DNA of 64,000 bases from Solibacillus merdavium (lineage in GTDB: Bacteria; Bacillota; Bacilli; Bacillales_A; Planococcaceae), in contig NZ_JACSPW010000012.1 of NCBI RefSeq assembly GCF_014836935.1, positions 1 to 64,000 on the forward strand, read 5' to 3'. The position numbers and the translations under genes were made by a program. The notes beneath the pieces were generated by a model, which did no database searches, had not been told where the DNA came from, and saw only the letters and a list, made by a program, of their open reading frames with translations. Within the stretch, counting starts at the first letter, position 1. Each line of letters opens with the position of its first letter. Positions 33,006 through 42,317 of the stretch are shown here, piece after piece.

Positions 33006-33899
33006 ATGCATTTCAAAAATGTAACGATTGCAGGTAGTGGTGTTTTAGGGAGTCAAATAGCATTTCAGTCCGCATTTTTCGGCTTTAATGTAAGTGTTTA
33101 TGATATAAATTCGAGAGCTATTGAGGCAGCAAAAGAGCGTATGGCAACATTAAGAACAACATATGGTGAGTATTTTAATGATACTAACCGTGCTGAGAAA
33201 GCATTCAGCAATCTGAAGTTTTTTACTGATTTAGCGGAGGCAACAAAAGATGCGGACATCGTTGTTGAAGCAGTACCGGAGCGCATCGAAATTAAACAGA
33301 GTTTCTATGAAAATCTTGGGAAAGTGGCGCCTGAGAAAACAGTATTTGCTTCAAACTCTTCTACCTTGTTGCCAAGCCAATTTGCAGCGTATACAGGTCG
33401 TCCTGAAAAATTCCTCGCATTGCACTTTGCCAACTCGATTTGGCAAAACAATACGGCCGAAATAATGGGACACCCGGGAACAGATGCAAAGTACGTAGAG
33501 CAGGTGGCAAATTTCGCTCGTGCAATCGGCATGATTCCATTTGTGCTGAAAAAAGAGCAGCCTGGTTACATCCTAAACACATTACTAGTTCCATTTTTAT
33601 CTGCGGCAATGGAGCTTTGGGTGAAAGATATTGCTGATCCGCAGACAATTGATAAAAACTGGATGATTTCAACGGGTTCGCCTCGGGGACCATTTGCCAT
33701 TTATGATATCGTCGGAATGGAAACACCATATAACCTGAATTTAATGCGTGCCGAGCATGACCCGGCTGCCAAATTTGTTGCCGACAAAATTAAACGTGAA
33801 ATGATTGATCAAGGCAAAATGGGCATTTCAACAGGTGAAGGCTTCTACAAATACCCAAACCCTGCCTATATGGATCCGAGTTTTTTGAAATCGAATTAA
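33006..33899 (+). CDS. 3-hydroxyacyl-CoA dehydrogenase family protein
   Basis: A 297-residue NAD-dependent dehydrogenase. The Rossmann motif is GSGVLG (residues 10-15), followed by D33-like acidic residue in VYDINSRA, EAVPER near 83, NSSTLLPS near 112 and the catalytic-region HFANSIW near 138. The C-terminal dimerisation domain ends in GEGFYKYPNPAY. Length fits 3-hydroxybutyryl-CoA dehydrogenase-like enzymes. In place of the canonical HFFNPA motif it has HFANSI, so the substrate may differ. Single gene with AAAAGGAG upstream. Confidence 0.85.
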   Translation: MHFKNVTIAGSGVLGSQIAFQSAFFGFNVSVYDINSRAIEAAKERMATLRTTYGEYFNDTNRAEKAFSNLKFFTDLAEATKDADIVVEAVPERIEIKQSFYENLGKVAPEKTVFASNSSTLLPSQFAAYTGRPEKFLALHFANSIWQNNTAEIMGHPGTDAKYVEQVANFARAIGMIPFVLKKEQPGYILNTLLVPFLSAAMELWVKDIADPQTIDKNWMISTGSPRGPFAIYDIVGMETPYNLNLMRAEHDPAAKFVADKIKREMIDQGKMGISTGEGFYKYPNPAYMDPSFLKSN

Positions 33900-33908
33900 C
33901 ATTATTTT

Positions 33909-33943
33909 GGCGTGCACATCATGAAAAGGTGCGCGCTTTTTTA
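33909..33943 (+). terminator. Rho-independent terminator
   Basis: GCGTGCAC / GTGCGCGC imperfect stem followed by six T, ending the dehydrogenase gene. Confidence 0.8.
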
Positions 33944-33997
33944 ATTTGTAAACACAATTAGTACTTCATACAGTATACTGGAAAACGAGGTGATTTT

Positions 33998-34222
33998 ATG
34001 GAAATGGTAAATCAATTTAATTCGGCAATATGGATGTCATTCGTTACACCGATTTTCTTAATAAGCTGTCTGTATTTTTCGCTTTCGTTTTTGCAGCATA
34101 TGAAAAGCGGTAACGAGCAGCTTTTAAATTATAACAAGTGGGGCGCTGTATTATCGCTCGCTTTTGCTCTGCTTGTCCCAGCATTCTATAATATTTATTT
34201 TTATTATCAAGTAATGCAGTAA
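33998..34222 (+). CDS. Small two-helix membrane protein
   Basis: A 74-residue protein with helices at about residues 12-33 and 47-72 and a short polar loop (MKSGNEQLLNYNK). Start set by CGAGGTGA. A terminator follows. No family recognised. Confidence 0.6.
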   Translation: MEMVNQFNSAIWMSFVTPIFLISCLYFSLSFLQHMKSGNEQLLNYNKWGAVLSLAFALLVPAFYNIYFYYQVMQ

Positions 34223-34247
34223 CAGGATTACATAGGAGGAACAGGAA

Positions 34248-34288
34248 AGTCACGAAACGTTGGTGAAACAGCATTTCGTGACTTTTTA
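34248..34288. terminator. Terminator between convergent genes
   Basis: AAAGTCACGAAA / TTTCGTGACTTT perfect 12-bp stem with T-rich tail. Confidence 0.85.
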
Positions 34289-34334
34289 AAATGTTCTTAA
34301 ACTTCAAATCGAAAAGTTAGAGTTATTATGTGAA

Positions 34335-34835
34335 TTAATATTGAGTTTCTAGGCGTTTTTTAATTTTTTCAACCATTTCATGTTTTTCATCATGCATAGC
34401 TCCATAATCAGGATATTTAACAAATTCTCGATAATCGATAGTAATAAATAAAATTGCTTGTAAAGCCTGATTCAAATCCGCAACATCCTCCTCTAAAAGG
34501 GGAGGACCAAACATATAACGTTGGAGATATGCTTGAATATCATACATTCGATTCTTCCATTCTAAATGCACCACATTTCCACGGAATATTAAATCTGTTA
34601 TCTCACTAATCTCAACGTAAAGCCCATGAATATAATCTTTTTCCTCAGCTGTTATGGGTTGACTAAAGTTCCATTCAAGTAGTTCCTCAACCGTATTTCT
34701 CAGTAATTTGTTTGCGGTTGAGTATTGATAACTAAGCTCTTTTTCTAATTCTCTTACTTGTTCTCTTGCAGGGTGAACTATCCAAATAACTGCACATAAA
34801 GCAAGAGCAACTAAAATTCTTATAAAGTACTTCAA
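34335..34835 (-). CDS. Membrane-anchored helical protein of unknown function
   Basis: About 166 residues: one N-terminal helix (FIRILVALALCAVIWIV) then a long soluble helical region with PAREQVRELEKELSYQY and a C-terminal basic helix EMVEKIKKRLETQY. Start choice is uncertain. I prefer TTG at 34835, eight bases after GAGGTG; the ATG at 34853 contains that site, and a longer frame to 35012 runs over the promoter of the divergent gene. No family recognised. Confidence 0.55.
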   Translation of the reverse strand: MKYFIRILVALALCAVIWIVHPAREQVRELEKELSYQYSTANKLLRNTVEELLEWNFSQPITAEEKDYIHGLYVEISEITDLIFRGNVVHLEWKNRMYDIQAYLQRYMFGPPLLEEDVADLNQALQAILFITIDYREFVKYPDYGAMHDEKHEMVEKIKKRLETQY

Positions 34836-34972
34836 TAAAAACACACCTCTCATATTCTCCGTTTCCCCAAAGAATACTTCAGAAGGAAAATGGATATTTA
34901 TGTTAATGTATACTATAAAGTAATGGTGCAGGCTCATGCAATAAGAAGCATTAAATTGAAAGGGAGAATGAT

Positions 34973-35440
34973 TTGTTAATATTTCTACTTTTTTATTTAG
35001 TAATATGGCCACTTACAGTTCTATTGCATGAAATAGGGCATGGACTCGGAGTCGTCTTTACTTCAAAGTGTCACGCACACATTTATTTAGGTAATTCAAA
35101 TGAAAATAACAGGGAGAATTTTAGATTAGGAAGACTTCATTTTCATATTATTTGGTCATATAAAGGTTATTGTTATTGGGGATATGAACTAAATAAAAAA
35201 CAATGTGTTATTTCTTTAATTGGTGGTCCAGCCATGTCATTGCTAGTTACCCTCATATGTTTATTGTTCACTTTTAATACTTCTTTAGGGGATTTATATT
35301 CACTCTTATGGGCGACAACAGTTTTGAATTTTTCCCAATTTTTATTCACGATTATACCTATTACTTATCCTCGGTGGATACGAGGATATAGTGGATATCC
35401 GTCTGATGGTTTACAGCTGCTGCGACTGTTAAGAAATTAG
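34973..35440 (+). CDS. M50-like membrane metalloprotease
   Basis: A 155-residue membrane protein with three to four helices and a zinc-protease motif H19-E-I-G-H23 inside the first helix, as in site-2 proteases. The C-terminal GYPSDGLQLL resembles the second M50 motif (NxxPxxxxDG). It is shorter than typical M50 proteins. It starts at TTG with GGGAGA nine bases upstream. It might cleave a membrane substrate such as an anti-sigma factor; no partner is next to it. Confidence 0.7.
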   Translation: MLIFLLFYLVIWPLTVLLHEIGHGLGVVFTSKCHAHIYLGNSNENNRENFRLGRLHFHIIWSYKGYCYWGYELNKKQCVISLIGGPAMSLLVTLICLLFTFNTSLGDLYSLLWATTVLNFSQFLFTIIPITYPRWIRGYSGYPSDGLQLLRLLRN

Positions 35441-35479
35441 TTAATCTTTTTACTTTAGAAGAACCAGCGACCGAAATAG

Positions 35480-35665
35480 AAGGAGAAATTCCACTTATTA
35501 AGTAAAAAAATTAAAAAAACACGAAAATAAACGGAGGAATTCCGTCTATTGATTAAAATCAACATGAAATTTACATGTTTTAGTGTACATAAGCGGAATT
35601 TCTACCCTTATTTTCAGTAAAACGAACACATTTTTTCAAATAAGGGGAAATCATCCGCTTATTAA
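35480..35665. repeat. Large palindromic repeat element, copy A
   Basis: A roughly 185-bp element matching 52643-52824 along its length. It holds four units of the AAGCGGAATTTC family. The arms AAGCGGAATTTCTACCCTTATTT and AAATAAGGGG-AAATCATCCGCTT (each given as separate blocks here) pair across a short loop. It fills most of the 351-bp gap before the MerR gene. No gene is seen in it. Confidence 0.75.
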
Positions 35666-35791
35666 TCCTTGTTGCACTAAAGCAGCACGTTAGTTGAAGT
35701 GATCTAACGTTATTTTTGCCAATGTAAAATGATATAGAAAAGGTACTGATATTATAAAGAATATATAGCAATGATAAAGGGGGTATTATGT

Positions 35792-36586
35792 ATGTACACA
35801 ATAGGACAAGTAGCAAAATTTTTAGATGTATCTAGAGATACCTTGAAATTTTATGAAGAAAAGGAATTAGTAAAGCCTAAGCAAAATATTGAAAATGGGT
35901 ATAGAAAATATAATCATTTTGATATTTATGATATAGCAACAGTAAATTTCTATAGAGAACTTGATATTGAAATTAAAAAAATCCAGGAATTAAGAAAAAG
36001 TAAGAGTATAGAGGGAATAGAATCATTATTAGAAGAGAAAGAACAAGATGTTTTGGATGAAATAGAATATAAAAAACTTCTTTTAAAAAAGATTCAGATA
36101 GTAAAAAAAGATTGCGAAAAAATCAAACAATTCTTAGGGGAATATACAGTAAAAGAAATGAATCCTTTAGAAATAAAGGGGGAAATAGAACATTTTACTG
36201 CGTATGATGAATATGGCACTCTAAAAAAGAACACAGACAGCTTAAAGAAAGCAGTTACCCTAACATCTTTAAGAAGAATTATTCGTTTCAATGAAAAAGG
36301 AATTCTAGAAGAAAAGTTTATAATTGTAAGAAAAGTAGAAGACTTTGATCAAGAAATAGAAGGTGAAATTCTATCCCATCCAAAATGTATTTATACGGTT
36401 ATTGAAAATGGAAGATGGTCAACTGGTGGGGAAAATATTGATCATAGTGTGGAAGCTAGTTTAAGAAAAGTAGCATTAGAAAAAGGGTATGAACTTTTGG
36501 GGCTAGTTTATATAAATCTATTACTTACCATTTATGAAGATGGACTTGAACGTGTTTTTTTAGAAATTTATGCACCTATAAAATAA
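35792..36586 (+). CDS. MerR family transcriptional regulator
   Basis: A 264-residue regulator. The MerR DNA-binding domain is complete: MYTIGQVAKFLDVSRDTLKF, YEEKELVKP and NGYRKYNHFDIYDI. A coiled coil (about residues 75-115) follows. The C-terminal 150 residues look like a GyrI/BmrR-type ligand-binding domain ending VFLEIYAPIK. Such proteins sense bulky drugs and activate export genes. I use the ATG at 35792, eight bases after AAGGGGG. The next gene (CPBP protease) starts 109 bp downstream and could be its target, though this is only positional. Confidence 0.85.
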   Translation: MYTIGQVAKFLDVSRDTLKFYEEKELVKPKQNIENGYRKYNHFDIYDIATVNFYRELDIEIKKIQELRKSKSIEGIESLLEEKEQDVLDEIEYKKLLLKKIQIVKKDCEKIKQFLGEYTVKEMNPLEIKGEIEHFTAYDEYGTLKKNTDSLKKAVTLTSLRRIIRFNEKGILEEKFIIVRKVEDFDQEIEGEILSHPKCIYTVIENGRWSTGGENIDHSVEASLRKVALEKGYELLGLVYINLLLTIYEDGLERVFLEIYAPIK

Positions 36587-36695
36587 TGCAGACATGTATT
36601 GACCTGTGAGTAACTCCTAGGTTTAAGCTGAAGGTATTAGTAAATATGGACATTATTATATTTATAAAATACTTAGTTTGAAACGGGGATAATGC

Positions 36696-37529
36696 ATGAA
36701 TAGAGAAAAAAAACTAAAAAAACCAGTAGCAAGTTTTATTTTACTAACCAATATCATTTTTTTACCCCTTTTTTTTCTTGTAGGAGCGACACACATGTTA
36801 GGCTTTCCTACATGGGTCATTGATGTAATGTTCTGTATAGCAGCTTGGTCTTCAACTTTTGCTTTTGCAGTGCTGTTTAAAAAAATCTATCCTGGGCAGA
36901 GTTTTATACAATTTGTAAAAGAGAAATTCAAGCATAAACTTAAAATTTCTATCATTCTTGCTACGAGTATGATTCAAGTTTTTATATTTTTGATAATTTT
37001 GTTTACTGTATCTAATAATAGTGAAGTAGACTCTATTTTTACTGTCTCTTCATGGGGAATGCTGATCTATTTCTTTTTCAAAAACCTTCTTTCTGGGCCA
37101 CTAGGAGAAGAACTAGGGTGGAGAGGTTTCGCTCAAATTGAGCTTCAAAAGAAGCACTCACCATTAAAAGCTTCGATAATCATTGGATTTTGGTGGGGTA
37201 TTTGGCATCTACCAATATGGTTTACTACAGGGTTTGTGGGGATTGATTTAATCAAATATATATTATTTTTTATGATTGCAATCATGTCTATTAAGATCGT
37301 CATGACAGCCTTTTATAACTTAAATCAGAATTTAATAATACCGATTATCATTCACCAATTCTTTAATCTTTTTATTGGTTTAATAAACGGAAACTTAATC
37401 GATTTAATCATGTATAACGCAATTTCTTATTTAGTAGTAGCAGTTTTAATCATCATTATAAATCCAAGGAAAGTATTGTACGGAAAGAAAGATACAAACA
37501 TTATTAATGGAAATAATTATGTTAATTAA
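36696..37529 (+). CDS. CPBP family intramembrane metalloprotease
   Basis: A 277-residue membrane protein with about seven helices. The CPBP/Abi motifs are E138-E139-LGWR143, FWWGIWH171 and a late H in IIHQFFN near residue 240. The family includes CAAX-prenyl proteases and bacteriocin self-immunity proteins. The substrate is not evident. The start has GGGGA upstream. Confidence 0.85.
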   Translation: MNREKKLKKPVASFILLTNIIFLPLFFLVGATHMLGFPTWVIDVMFCIAAWSSTFAFAVLFKKIYPGQSFIQFVKEKFKHKLKISIILATSMIQVFIFLIILFTVSNNSEVDSIFTVSSWGMLIYFFFKNLLSGPLGEELGWRGFAQIELQKKHSPLKASIIIGFWWGIWHLPIWFTTGFVGIDLIKYILFFMIAIMSIKIVMTAFYNLNQNLIIPIIIHQFFNLFIGLINGNLIDLIMYNAISYLVVAVLIIIINPRKVLYGKKDTNIINGNNYVN

Positions 37530-37567
37530 TGTTTGTTTGTAAAGCTATACACGTCAACTATTGGGAG

Positions 37568-37793
37568 CGATATCGTATCTCACTTTATTTAAAGAGATGA
37601 ATAAGTTGATTGGAGTGGAGGGACCGTGACTCGACCGGGAACAGCGAAATTTATTTTGCGACGAGTAACCGCAGGAGCACTACGCGCGGAAGATCCACTG
37701 AATTGTGCCTGCCGTTGTAGGCACAATTTAGTTAGCTGGAGCCGTGCCCGGGGAAAGCATCGGTCCCGGAATGGAACAACGGTTCAATGTTAA
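37568..37793. repeat. Large structured intergenic repeat, copy 3
   Basis: Same element as 24610-24850 and 59764-60046, but lacking the leftmost 40 bp or so. It includes the segment CAGCGAAATTTATTTTGCGA and GAGTAACCGCAGGAGCA missing from copy 1. Outer stem GGACCG / CGGTCC is intact. It fills the first half of the 548-bp gap before the sulfur operon. Confidence 0.85.
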
Positions 37794-37853
37794 GAATATC
37801 ATTTTGATTTAGTTCGCGTTTCCTTACCCTCAGAATTTAACATATAAAAAATA

Positions 37854-37868
37854 AGATAAGGATTATCA
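37854..37868. promoter_or_regulatory. Fur-box-like sequence (candidate)
   Basis: AGATAAGGATTATCA matches the 15-bp 7-1-7 Fur consensus TGATAATNATTATCA at all but two defined positions. It lies about 120 bp before the candidate sulfur-operon promoter, and no gene begins close to it, so its relevance is doubtful. Confidence 0.25.
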
Positions 37869-37987
37869 TACTTAATTTCAAAGCACCATTAAAATTAAAA
37901 CACTGTTAAAAGATACAAAGTAAAGCGGTTTAATACACTGATTTGCTTAAAACATATTATTCCTGTATGAATTGTTTAAATTCACTA

Positions 37988-38016
37988 TTGACTTTGAATA
38001 ATTCAGTCTGTAAACT
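37988..38016 (+). promoter_or_regulatory. Sigma-A-type promoter of the sulfur operon
   Basis: TTGACT, 17 bp, TAAACT, located 62 bp before the first gene. No S-box or T-box leader is visible between promoter and start codon, so regulation would be by a protein (for example CymR), which I cannot confirm. Confidence 0.5.
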
Positions 38017-38077
38017 TACGAATTAAGATTACTGAATTGCAAGAAAATTCTATGACTTATTTAAAGGAGCAGGTACG

Positions 38078-39217
38078 ATGACAGCAGTTGCACACTTTGA
38101 AGAGATAGCCCTTCAACTCGCCGCTCAGTTTGAGAAAACTGCAGTGAAACGGGATAAGGATGGGGGAAATGCAAAGCAAGAGCGTGATTTAATACGAGAA
38201 AGTGGGCTTTTAAAACTTATAATTCCGACTGAATACGGTGGTTTAGGTGGTAATTGGCATGACGTATTTAATGTTATAAGAACTTTCGCGCATGTAGATA
38301 GCTCGCTTGCACATGTGTTTGGTTACCATTTTATTAATTTAGTTACACCACATTTATGTGGAACTACGCAGCAAAAGGAACACTTTTACAGAGAGACAGC
38401 TAAGCATAATTACTTTTGGGGAAATGCTTTCAATCCAGTAGATATTAAGCTAAAAGCTGAAAGAACTCCGACTGGTTATGTATTAGACGGGATTAAAACA
38501 TTTTGTTCAGGCAGTGTCGATTCGGATATTTTATTAGTATCGGCTTTACTGGATGGCCAAAATGAACCTTTGTTGGCCGTTATTCCGAGTAATCGGATAG
38601 GTGTAGAAATAAATGGAGACTGGGATAATATGGGGCAACGTCAAACTGATAGTGGGTCCATACAATTTCAGCAGGTAGAAGTGCTTCCTTCAGAAGTATT
38701 GCAACGCGGTTTTTATGCAAGCGAGTTTTCACAGCTCCGCTTAAATATTGCAACATTTGTGTTAAACCATGTATATCTTGGTATTGCAGAAGGTGCATTA
38801 AAATCAGCTCTTTCTTATACAAGAGAACAAACAAGACCGCGTTCAATGACACAGACTTCAGCAATTGAAGATCCCATCATTCAACATCACTACGGTCAGT
38901 TTTTTGTACAGATTGAAGCAGCGAATTTGGTTGTAAAAAAAGCGGATCAATTATTGCAGCAGCTATGGGATCATCCTGAAACGATAACAGCAAACGACCG
39001 AAGTGAGCTGGATAATGCCCTACAGACAGCAAAAATATTTACAACGCAGGTTGGGTTAGATATTACTTCGAAAATATTTGAAGTGATGGGAAGCCGGTCT
39101 ACAGCGAGTTATTATGGATTTGATCGCTATTGGCGCAACCTTCGAACGATGACATTGCATGTTCCAGTTGATACATCGCTTCAAGCATTAGGTAAAAAAT
39201 TTTTACTGGGAGAGTGA
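38078..39217 (+). CDS. Acyl-CoA dehydrogenase-like flavin monooxygenase (DszC/SfnB-like)
   Basis: A 379-residue protein of the acyl-CoA dehydrogenase fold. It has the N-terminal helical domain with PTEYGGLGG near residue 50, the FMN-site strand NYFWGNAFNPVD near 113, the middle beta domain, and the C-terminal helices with DITSKIFEVMGSRSTASYYGFDRYWRNLRT (shown in parts: EVMGSRSTASYYG, DRYWRNLRT). Members next to ssu genes (DszC, SfnB and SoxC-type) oxygenate organosulfur compounds with reduced flavin rather than dehydrogenating acyl-CoA. It is the first gene of an 11-gene sulfur operon. Substrate unknown. Confidence 0.85.
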   Translation: MTAVAHFEEIALQLAAQFEKTAVKRDKDGGNAKQERDLIRESGLLKLIIPTEYGGLGGNWHDVFNVIRTFAHVDSSLAHVFGYHFINLVTPHLCGTTQQKEHFYRETAKHNYFWGNAFNPVDIKLKAERTPTGYVLDGIKTFCSGSVDSDILLVSALLDGQNEPLLAVIPSNRIGVEINGDWDNMGQRQTDSGSIQFQQVEVLPSEVLQRGFYASEFSQLRLNIATFVLNHVYLGIAEGALKSALSYTREQTRPRSMTQTSAIEDPIIQHHYGQFFVQIEAANLVVKKADQLLQQLWDHPETITANDRSELDNALQTAKIFTTQVGLDITSKIFEVMGSRSTASYYGFDRYWRNLRTMTLHVPVDTSLQALGKKFLLGE

Positions 39218-39221
39218 TTTA

Positions 39222-40094
39222 ATGGTTCAACTATTAGAACGCCAAGTGCAAGAACCTGAATTACCAAGTTTGGAACAGACTCATAAAAAAACAAAAATTA
39301 AAGTGCACAATATTGATTTTAGCTACGATGATAAGACAAAAATTCTCAATGATATCCAGCTTGAAGTAAAAGAAGGTGAATTCCTTGTATTTATGGGACC
39401 TTCTGGATGCGGGAAGAGCACATTACTTCGGATGATTGCTGGACTGGAGCCGTTTTCCGACGGTGACATTGTAATTGATGAAAAATCAGTGAGGCAAACG
39501 CACCCGGATTGTGGTGTAGTATTTCAGGATTACTCGTTATTCCCTTGGCTGAATGCACAATCCAATGTCATGCTTGCCTTAAAACAGCGCAATAAGAAAA
39601 TGCCGAAAAAAGAGCTCGCGCATATTGCAGAACAATATTTAACACTCGTTAATTTAGGGCATGCCATTAAAAAGTATCCTGGTCAAATGTCAGGCGGCAT
39701 GAAGCAGCGTGCAGCTATTGCAAGAGCTTTAAGTTTCGGATCAGATTTACTGTTAATGGATGAACCATTCGGGGCACTGGATCCGGTAACTCGTATAAAG
39801 CTACAGGATTTAATCGTTCAAATTAGTGCTGAGCAAAAGCGCACAGTAGTTTTTGTAACACATGATGTCGATGAAGCGATTTACTTAGCGGACAGAATTA
39901 TCATTTTTGCCCCTGGAAAAAACGGTGCAGTTACAAAAAGCATCGAAGTACCGGTTCAGAAAAAAGGAACAAATCGTCAAAAACTCTTTGAGGACCCGCA
40001 ATTCCGGGCATTCCGGGAATCATTATTAAACGAAATGAATGAGCAAATCGTTAACAGTTTAAAAACAGAAATAACTGATGGAGCAGGAATTTAG
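39222..40094 (+). CDS. ssuB: Sulfonate/organosulfur ABC transporter ATPase
   Basis: A 290-residue ATPase of the SsuB/TauB/NrtD class. Walker A is GPSGCGKST (residues 59-67), Q-loop VFQDYSLFPWL near 103, signature MSGGMKQRAAIARAL near 154, Walker B LLLMDEPFGALDP near 174 and switch HDVDEA near 210. The N-terminal extension (about 28 residues) is longer than usual. It energises the SsuC permease encoded two genes later. Four bp separate it from the preceding gene. Confidence 0.9.
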   Translation: MVQLLERQVQEPELPSLEQTHKKTKIKVHNIDFSYDDKTKILNDIQLEVKEGEFLVFMGPSGCGKSTLLRMIAGLEPFSDGDIVIDEKSVRQTHPDCGVVFQDYSLFPWLNAQSNVMLALKQRNKKMPKKELAHIAEQYLTLVNLGHAIKKYPGQMSGGMKQRAAIARALSFGSDLLLMDEPFGALDPVTRIKLQDLIVQISAEQKRTVVFVTHDVDEAIYLADRIIIFAPGKNGAVTKSIEVPVQKKGTNRQKLFEDPQFRAFRESLLNEMNEQIVNSLKTEITDGAGI

Positions 40095-40105
40095 GAGGAT
40101 GGATA

Positions 40106-41176
40106 ATGCAAAAAAGTAAACTGAAATGGCTGGCATCTTTAGCAATAACGGCAGGGATACTTGGTGCCTGCGGGGATGAAAAGCAAATTTCACAAGGCAA
40201 GGCGTCGAATGATTATGAAATTACTGTTGGATTAAGTCAATCTGCGGGTGGAGTGTTAGTCGATATAGCCCACCAGGAAGGTTATTTTGAAGAGGAAAAC
40301 ATCGAGGTGAATCGGGTAGGCTTTGCGAATTCAGCAGATGGGCTAAATGCTTTGCAGGCTGGGAAAATTGATGTTGGCTTAACATTTGGTACTGCAGGTC
40401 CCTTAACATTTATCGCCAATGGCTCTGATTTTTCGATTATCGGAGGACATTTGGAAGGCGGTCATCCGATATTAACGAAAAAGGAAAATGCCGGACAGTA
40501 TACATCTCTTGAAAGCTATAAAGGAAAAAAAGTCGGTACAATCCGTATTTTCACTTCGGATATCGTGTTCCGATCAGCGCTTGAAGATGCAGGCATTGAC
40601 TGGAAAACAGACTTGGAAATTATTGAATTTAAAACAGGTAGTATGTTACTTGAAGCTGTTGCATCCGGGAAAGTGGATGTTGCCGTATCTGCCAACTCAT
40701 TTTATGCACAGGGGGTTGAGATGGGGCTAGAAGCAGTTGCCTGGAGCAATGACTTACAGGAAGGTCATGTTTGTTGCCGTGTTGTAACTCGTTCAGAATT
40801 ATTAGCTGAAGACGATGGCGAAGCGTATAAGCGATTTTTAAAAGCAATAATCCGTGCAGAGCGTAAAAAAATTGAAGATCCTGAAGCTGCCATTACCGCT
40901 GCGAAAGAATATATGAACGTTGATGAAGAGGTAATTAATAAAATTGTTAATGAATCACATTCCCATTATTCTTCAGATCCTAGTAAAGAAAAGGTTGTTC
41001 AAATGTGGGAACAAATGAAGGAAATTGGCTATGTAGAAAATGTTGACGACATTGATGTGAATGACTATGTCAATATCGATCTTTATGAAAAAGCATTAAG
41101 TGAATTAATCGAACAGTATCCGGACGATTCGTATTACAAAGAGCAATTAGTTCGTTTCAATGAACAGAACATTTAA
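40106..41176 (+). CDS. ssuA: Sulfonate/organosulfur-binding lipoprotein
   Basis: A 356-residue substrate-binding lipoprotein. The signal peptide ends in lipobox LGAC (Cys22). The mature part has the SsuA/NMT1-like fold: ITVGLSQSAGGVLVDIAHQE, AGKIDVGLTFGTAGPL, then YKGKKVGTIRIFTSD and DVAVSANSFYAQ. It captures the organosulfur substrate outside the cell for the SsuB-SsuC importer. The exact ligand cannot be read. AGGAGG precedes the start. Confidence 0.88.
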   Translation: MQKSKLKWLASLAITAGILGACGDEKQISQGKASNDYEITVGLSQSAGGVLVDIAHQEGYFEEENIEVNRVGFANSADGLNALQAGKIDVGLTFGTAGPLTFIANGSDFSIIGGHLEGGHPILTKKENAGQYTSLESYKGKKVGTIRIFTSDIVFRSALEDAGIDWKTDLEIIEFKTGSMLLEAVASGKVDVAVSANSFYAQGVEMGLEAVAWSNDLQEGHVCCRVVTRSELLAEDDGEAYKRFLKAIIRAERKKIEDPEAAITAAKEYMNVDEEVINKIVNESHSHYSSDPSKEKVVQMWEQMKEIGYVENVDDIDVNDYVNIDLYEKALSELIEQYPDDSYYKEQLVRFNEQNI

Positions 41177-41193
41177 GTAGGGAGTGAGAGTGA

Positions 41194-41964
41194 ATGCTCA
41201 CATTTTTTAAACGCTATAATCTTACTATTTTGATAGGAATTATATTCATTGCGGTTTGGGCAATCGTCACAAAATATGCAACGTGGATTAATCCGGTTAT
41301 ATTCCCTCAGCCAATAACGGTTATCCAGTCATTTAGTGTAAAAATCGGCGAACTTTTAAACGGTGTTGTGAGTTCGATGAAGCTGCTCATTCCAGGATTT
41401 TTCGGAGCATTAATCATAGGAGTTGTAGGGGGGCTGTTCTTCGGATTAAACAGAAGATCGCGAGAAGTGTTAATGCCATATTTCCATGCATTAAGCCCGA
41501 TTCCTCCGACATTGTTTATTCCATATGTCATCGCAATTTTACCGACGTTTCAAACAGCATCGATGTCACTTATTTTTATCGGAGCATTTTGGCCCGTTTT
41601 CTTAGGAACGATTCACGGAGTTCTTTTAATAGAAAAGCATTATTTGGATAATGCAAAATCACTTGGGTTAAAAGGTCCAACATTCTTATTGAAAGTCGTT
41701 TTACCTGCGAGTGCACCTCACATTTTAAGTGGTGCCAGTACGTCACTGGCAATGAGCTTTTTAATTTTAACGATTGCTGAAATGTTCGGTGCTTCATCGG
41801 GAATGGGATTCTTCATTCAATATTACAGTGATTTTTCACAATACCACTATGTGTTAGCCGGCATTATTTTTAACAGTATTATTATCGTCACGGTCATGAT
41901 CGCCTTTGAAAAGATTAAAAAACGTCTGTTGTTTTGGACGAATTTAAAGGCGGATAGTAAGTGA
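41194..41964 (+). CDS. ssuC: Sulfonate/organosulfur ABC transporter permease
   Basis: A 256-residue permease with six helices. The BPD_transp_1 EAA region reads LDNAKSLGLKGPTFLLKVVLP (shown as NAKSLGLKGP and VVLPASAPHILSG), contacting SsuB. Family-typical segments PQPITVIQSF and IGAFWPVFLGTIHG are present. It overlaps the next gene by 4 bp (GTGA). Confidence 0.9.
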   Translation: MLTFFKRYNLTILIGIIFIAVWAIVTKYATWINPVIFPQPITVIQSFSVKIGELLNGVVSSMKLLIPGFFGALIIGVVGGLFFGLNRRSREVLMPYFHALSPIPPTLFIPYVIAILPTFQTASMSLIFIGAFWPVFLGTIHGVLLIEKHYLDNAKSLGLKGPTFLLKVVLPASAPHILSGASTSLAMSFLILTIAEMFGASSGMGFFIQYYSDFSQYHYVLAGIIFNSIIIVTVMIAFEKIKKRLLFWTNLKADSK

Positions 41965-42317
41965 AGAAATTACTTTATTTATTCGTGTTACTGCTTGCCG
42001 GCTGTAGCGCACTGTCTGCCGAAACACTTGAAGTGACGATAAAGGCAACAAAACATGAAGTGGGGGCCTTTGAGCCAGTGAAGATCACTTCACTTGTCAC
42101 AGTCAATAACGAACCAATCAGCAGCGGGGCAGAACTTGAGTTTGAATTGATCAATCCCGATGGTACTTCGATTGGAACCGTAACGCCTACAAATGAAGGC
42201 AATGGCCTGTATTCAATTGAAACGAGCTTTGATGGTCAAGGTACCTACAAAATCATCTCGCATGTCAGCTACGGTGAATTACATGAAATGCCTGAAGTGG
42301 AGGTCACGCTGAAATGA
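41961..42317 (+). CDS. YtkA/FixH-like lipoprotein
   Basis: A 118-residue lipoprotein starting at GTG, which overlaps the ssuC stop. The lipobox is LAGC (Cys15). The rest is an Ig-like beta-sandwich typical of YtkA-like/FixH periplasmic domains (PVKITSLVTVNNEPISSG, NEGNGLYSIETSFDGQG, YKIISHV). YtkA-like domains bind copper or act in metal delivery in some systems. Its link to sulfur uptake is unclear; it overlaps the TlpA-like gene by 4 bp and probably functions with it outside the membrane. Confidence 0.75.
   Translation: MKKLLYLFVLLLAGCSALSAETLEVTIKATKHEVGAFEPVKITSLVTVNNEPISSGAELEFELINPDGTSIGTVTPTNEGNGLYSIETSFDGQGTYKIISHVSYGELHEMPEVEVTLK

Noticed and set aside
32786-33037. Open frame between the SLAP-like gene and the dehydrogenase
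   Set aside because: No ribosome site, low-complexity C-terminus, and it runs into the ribosome site and start of the next gene.
33305-33729. Antisense frames inside the hydroxyacyl-CoA dehydrogenase and other long genes
   Set aside because: Shadow frames of a clearly conserved coding sequence.
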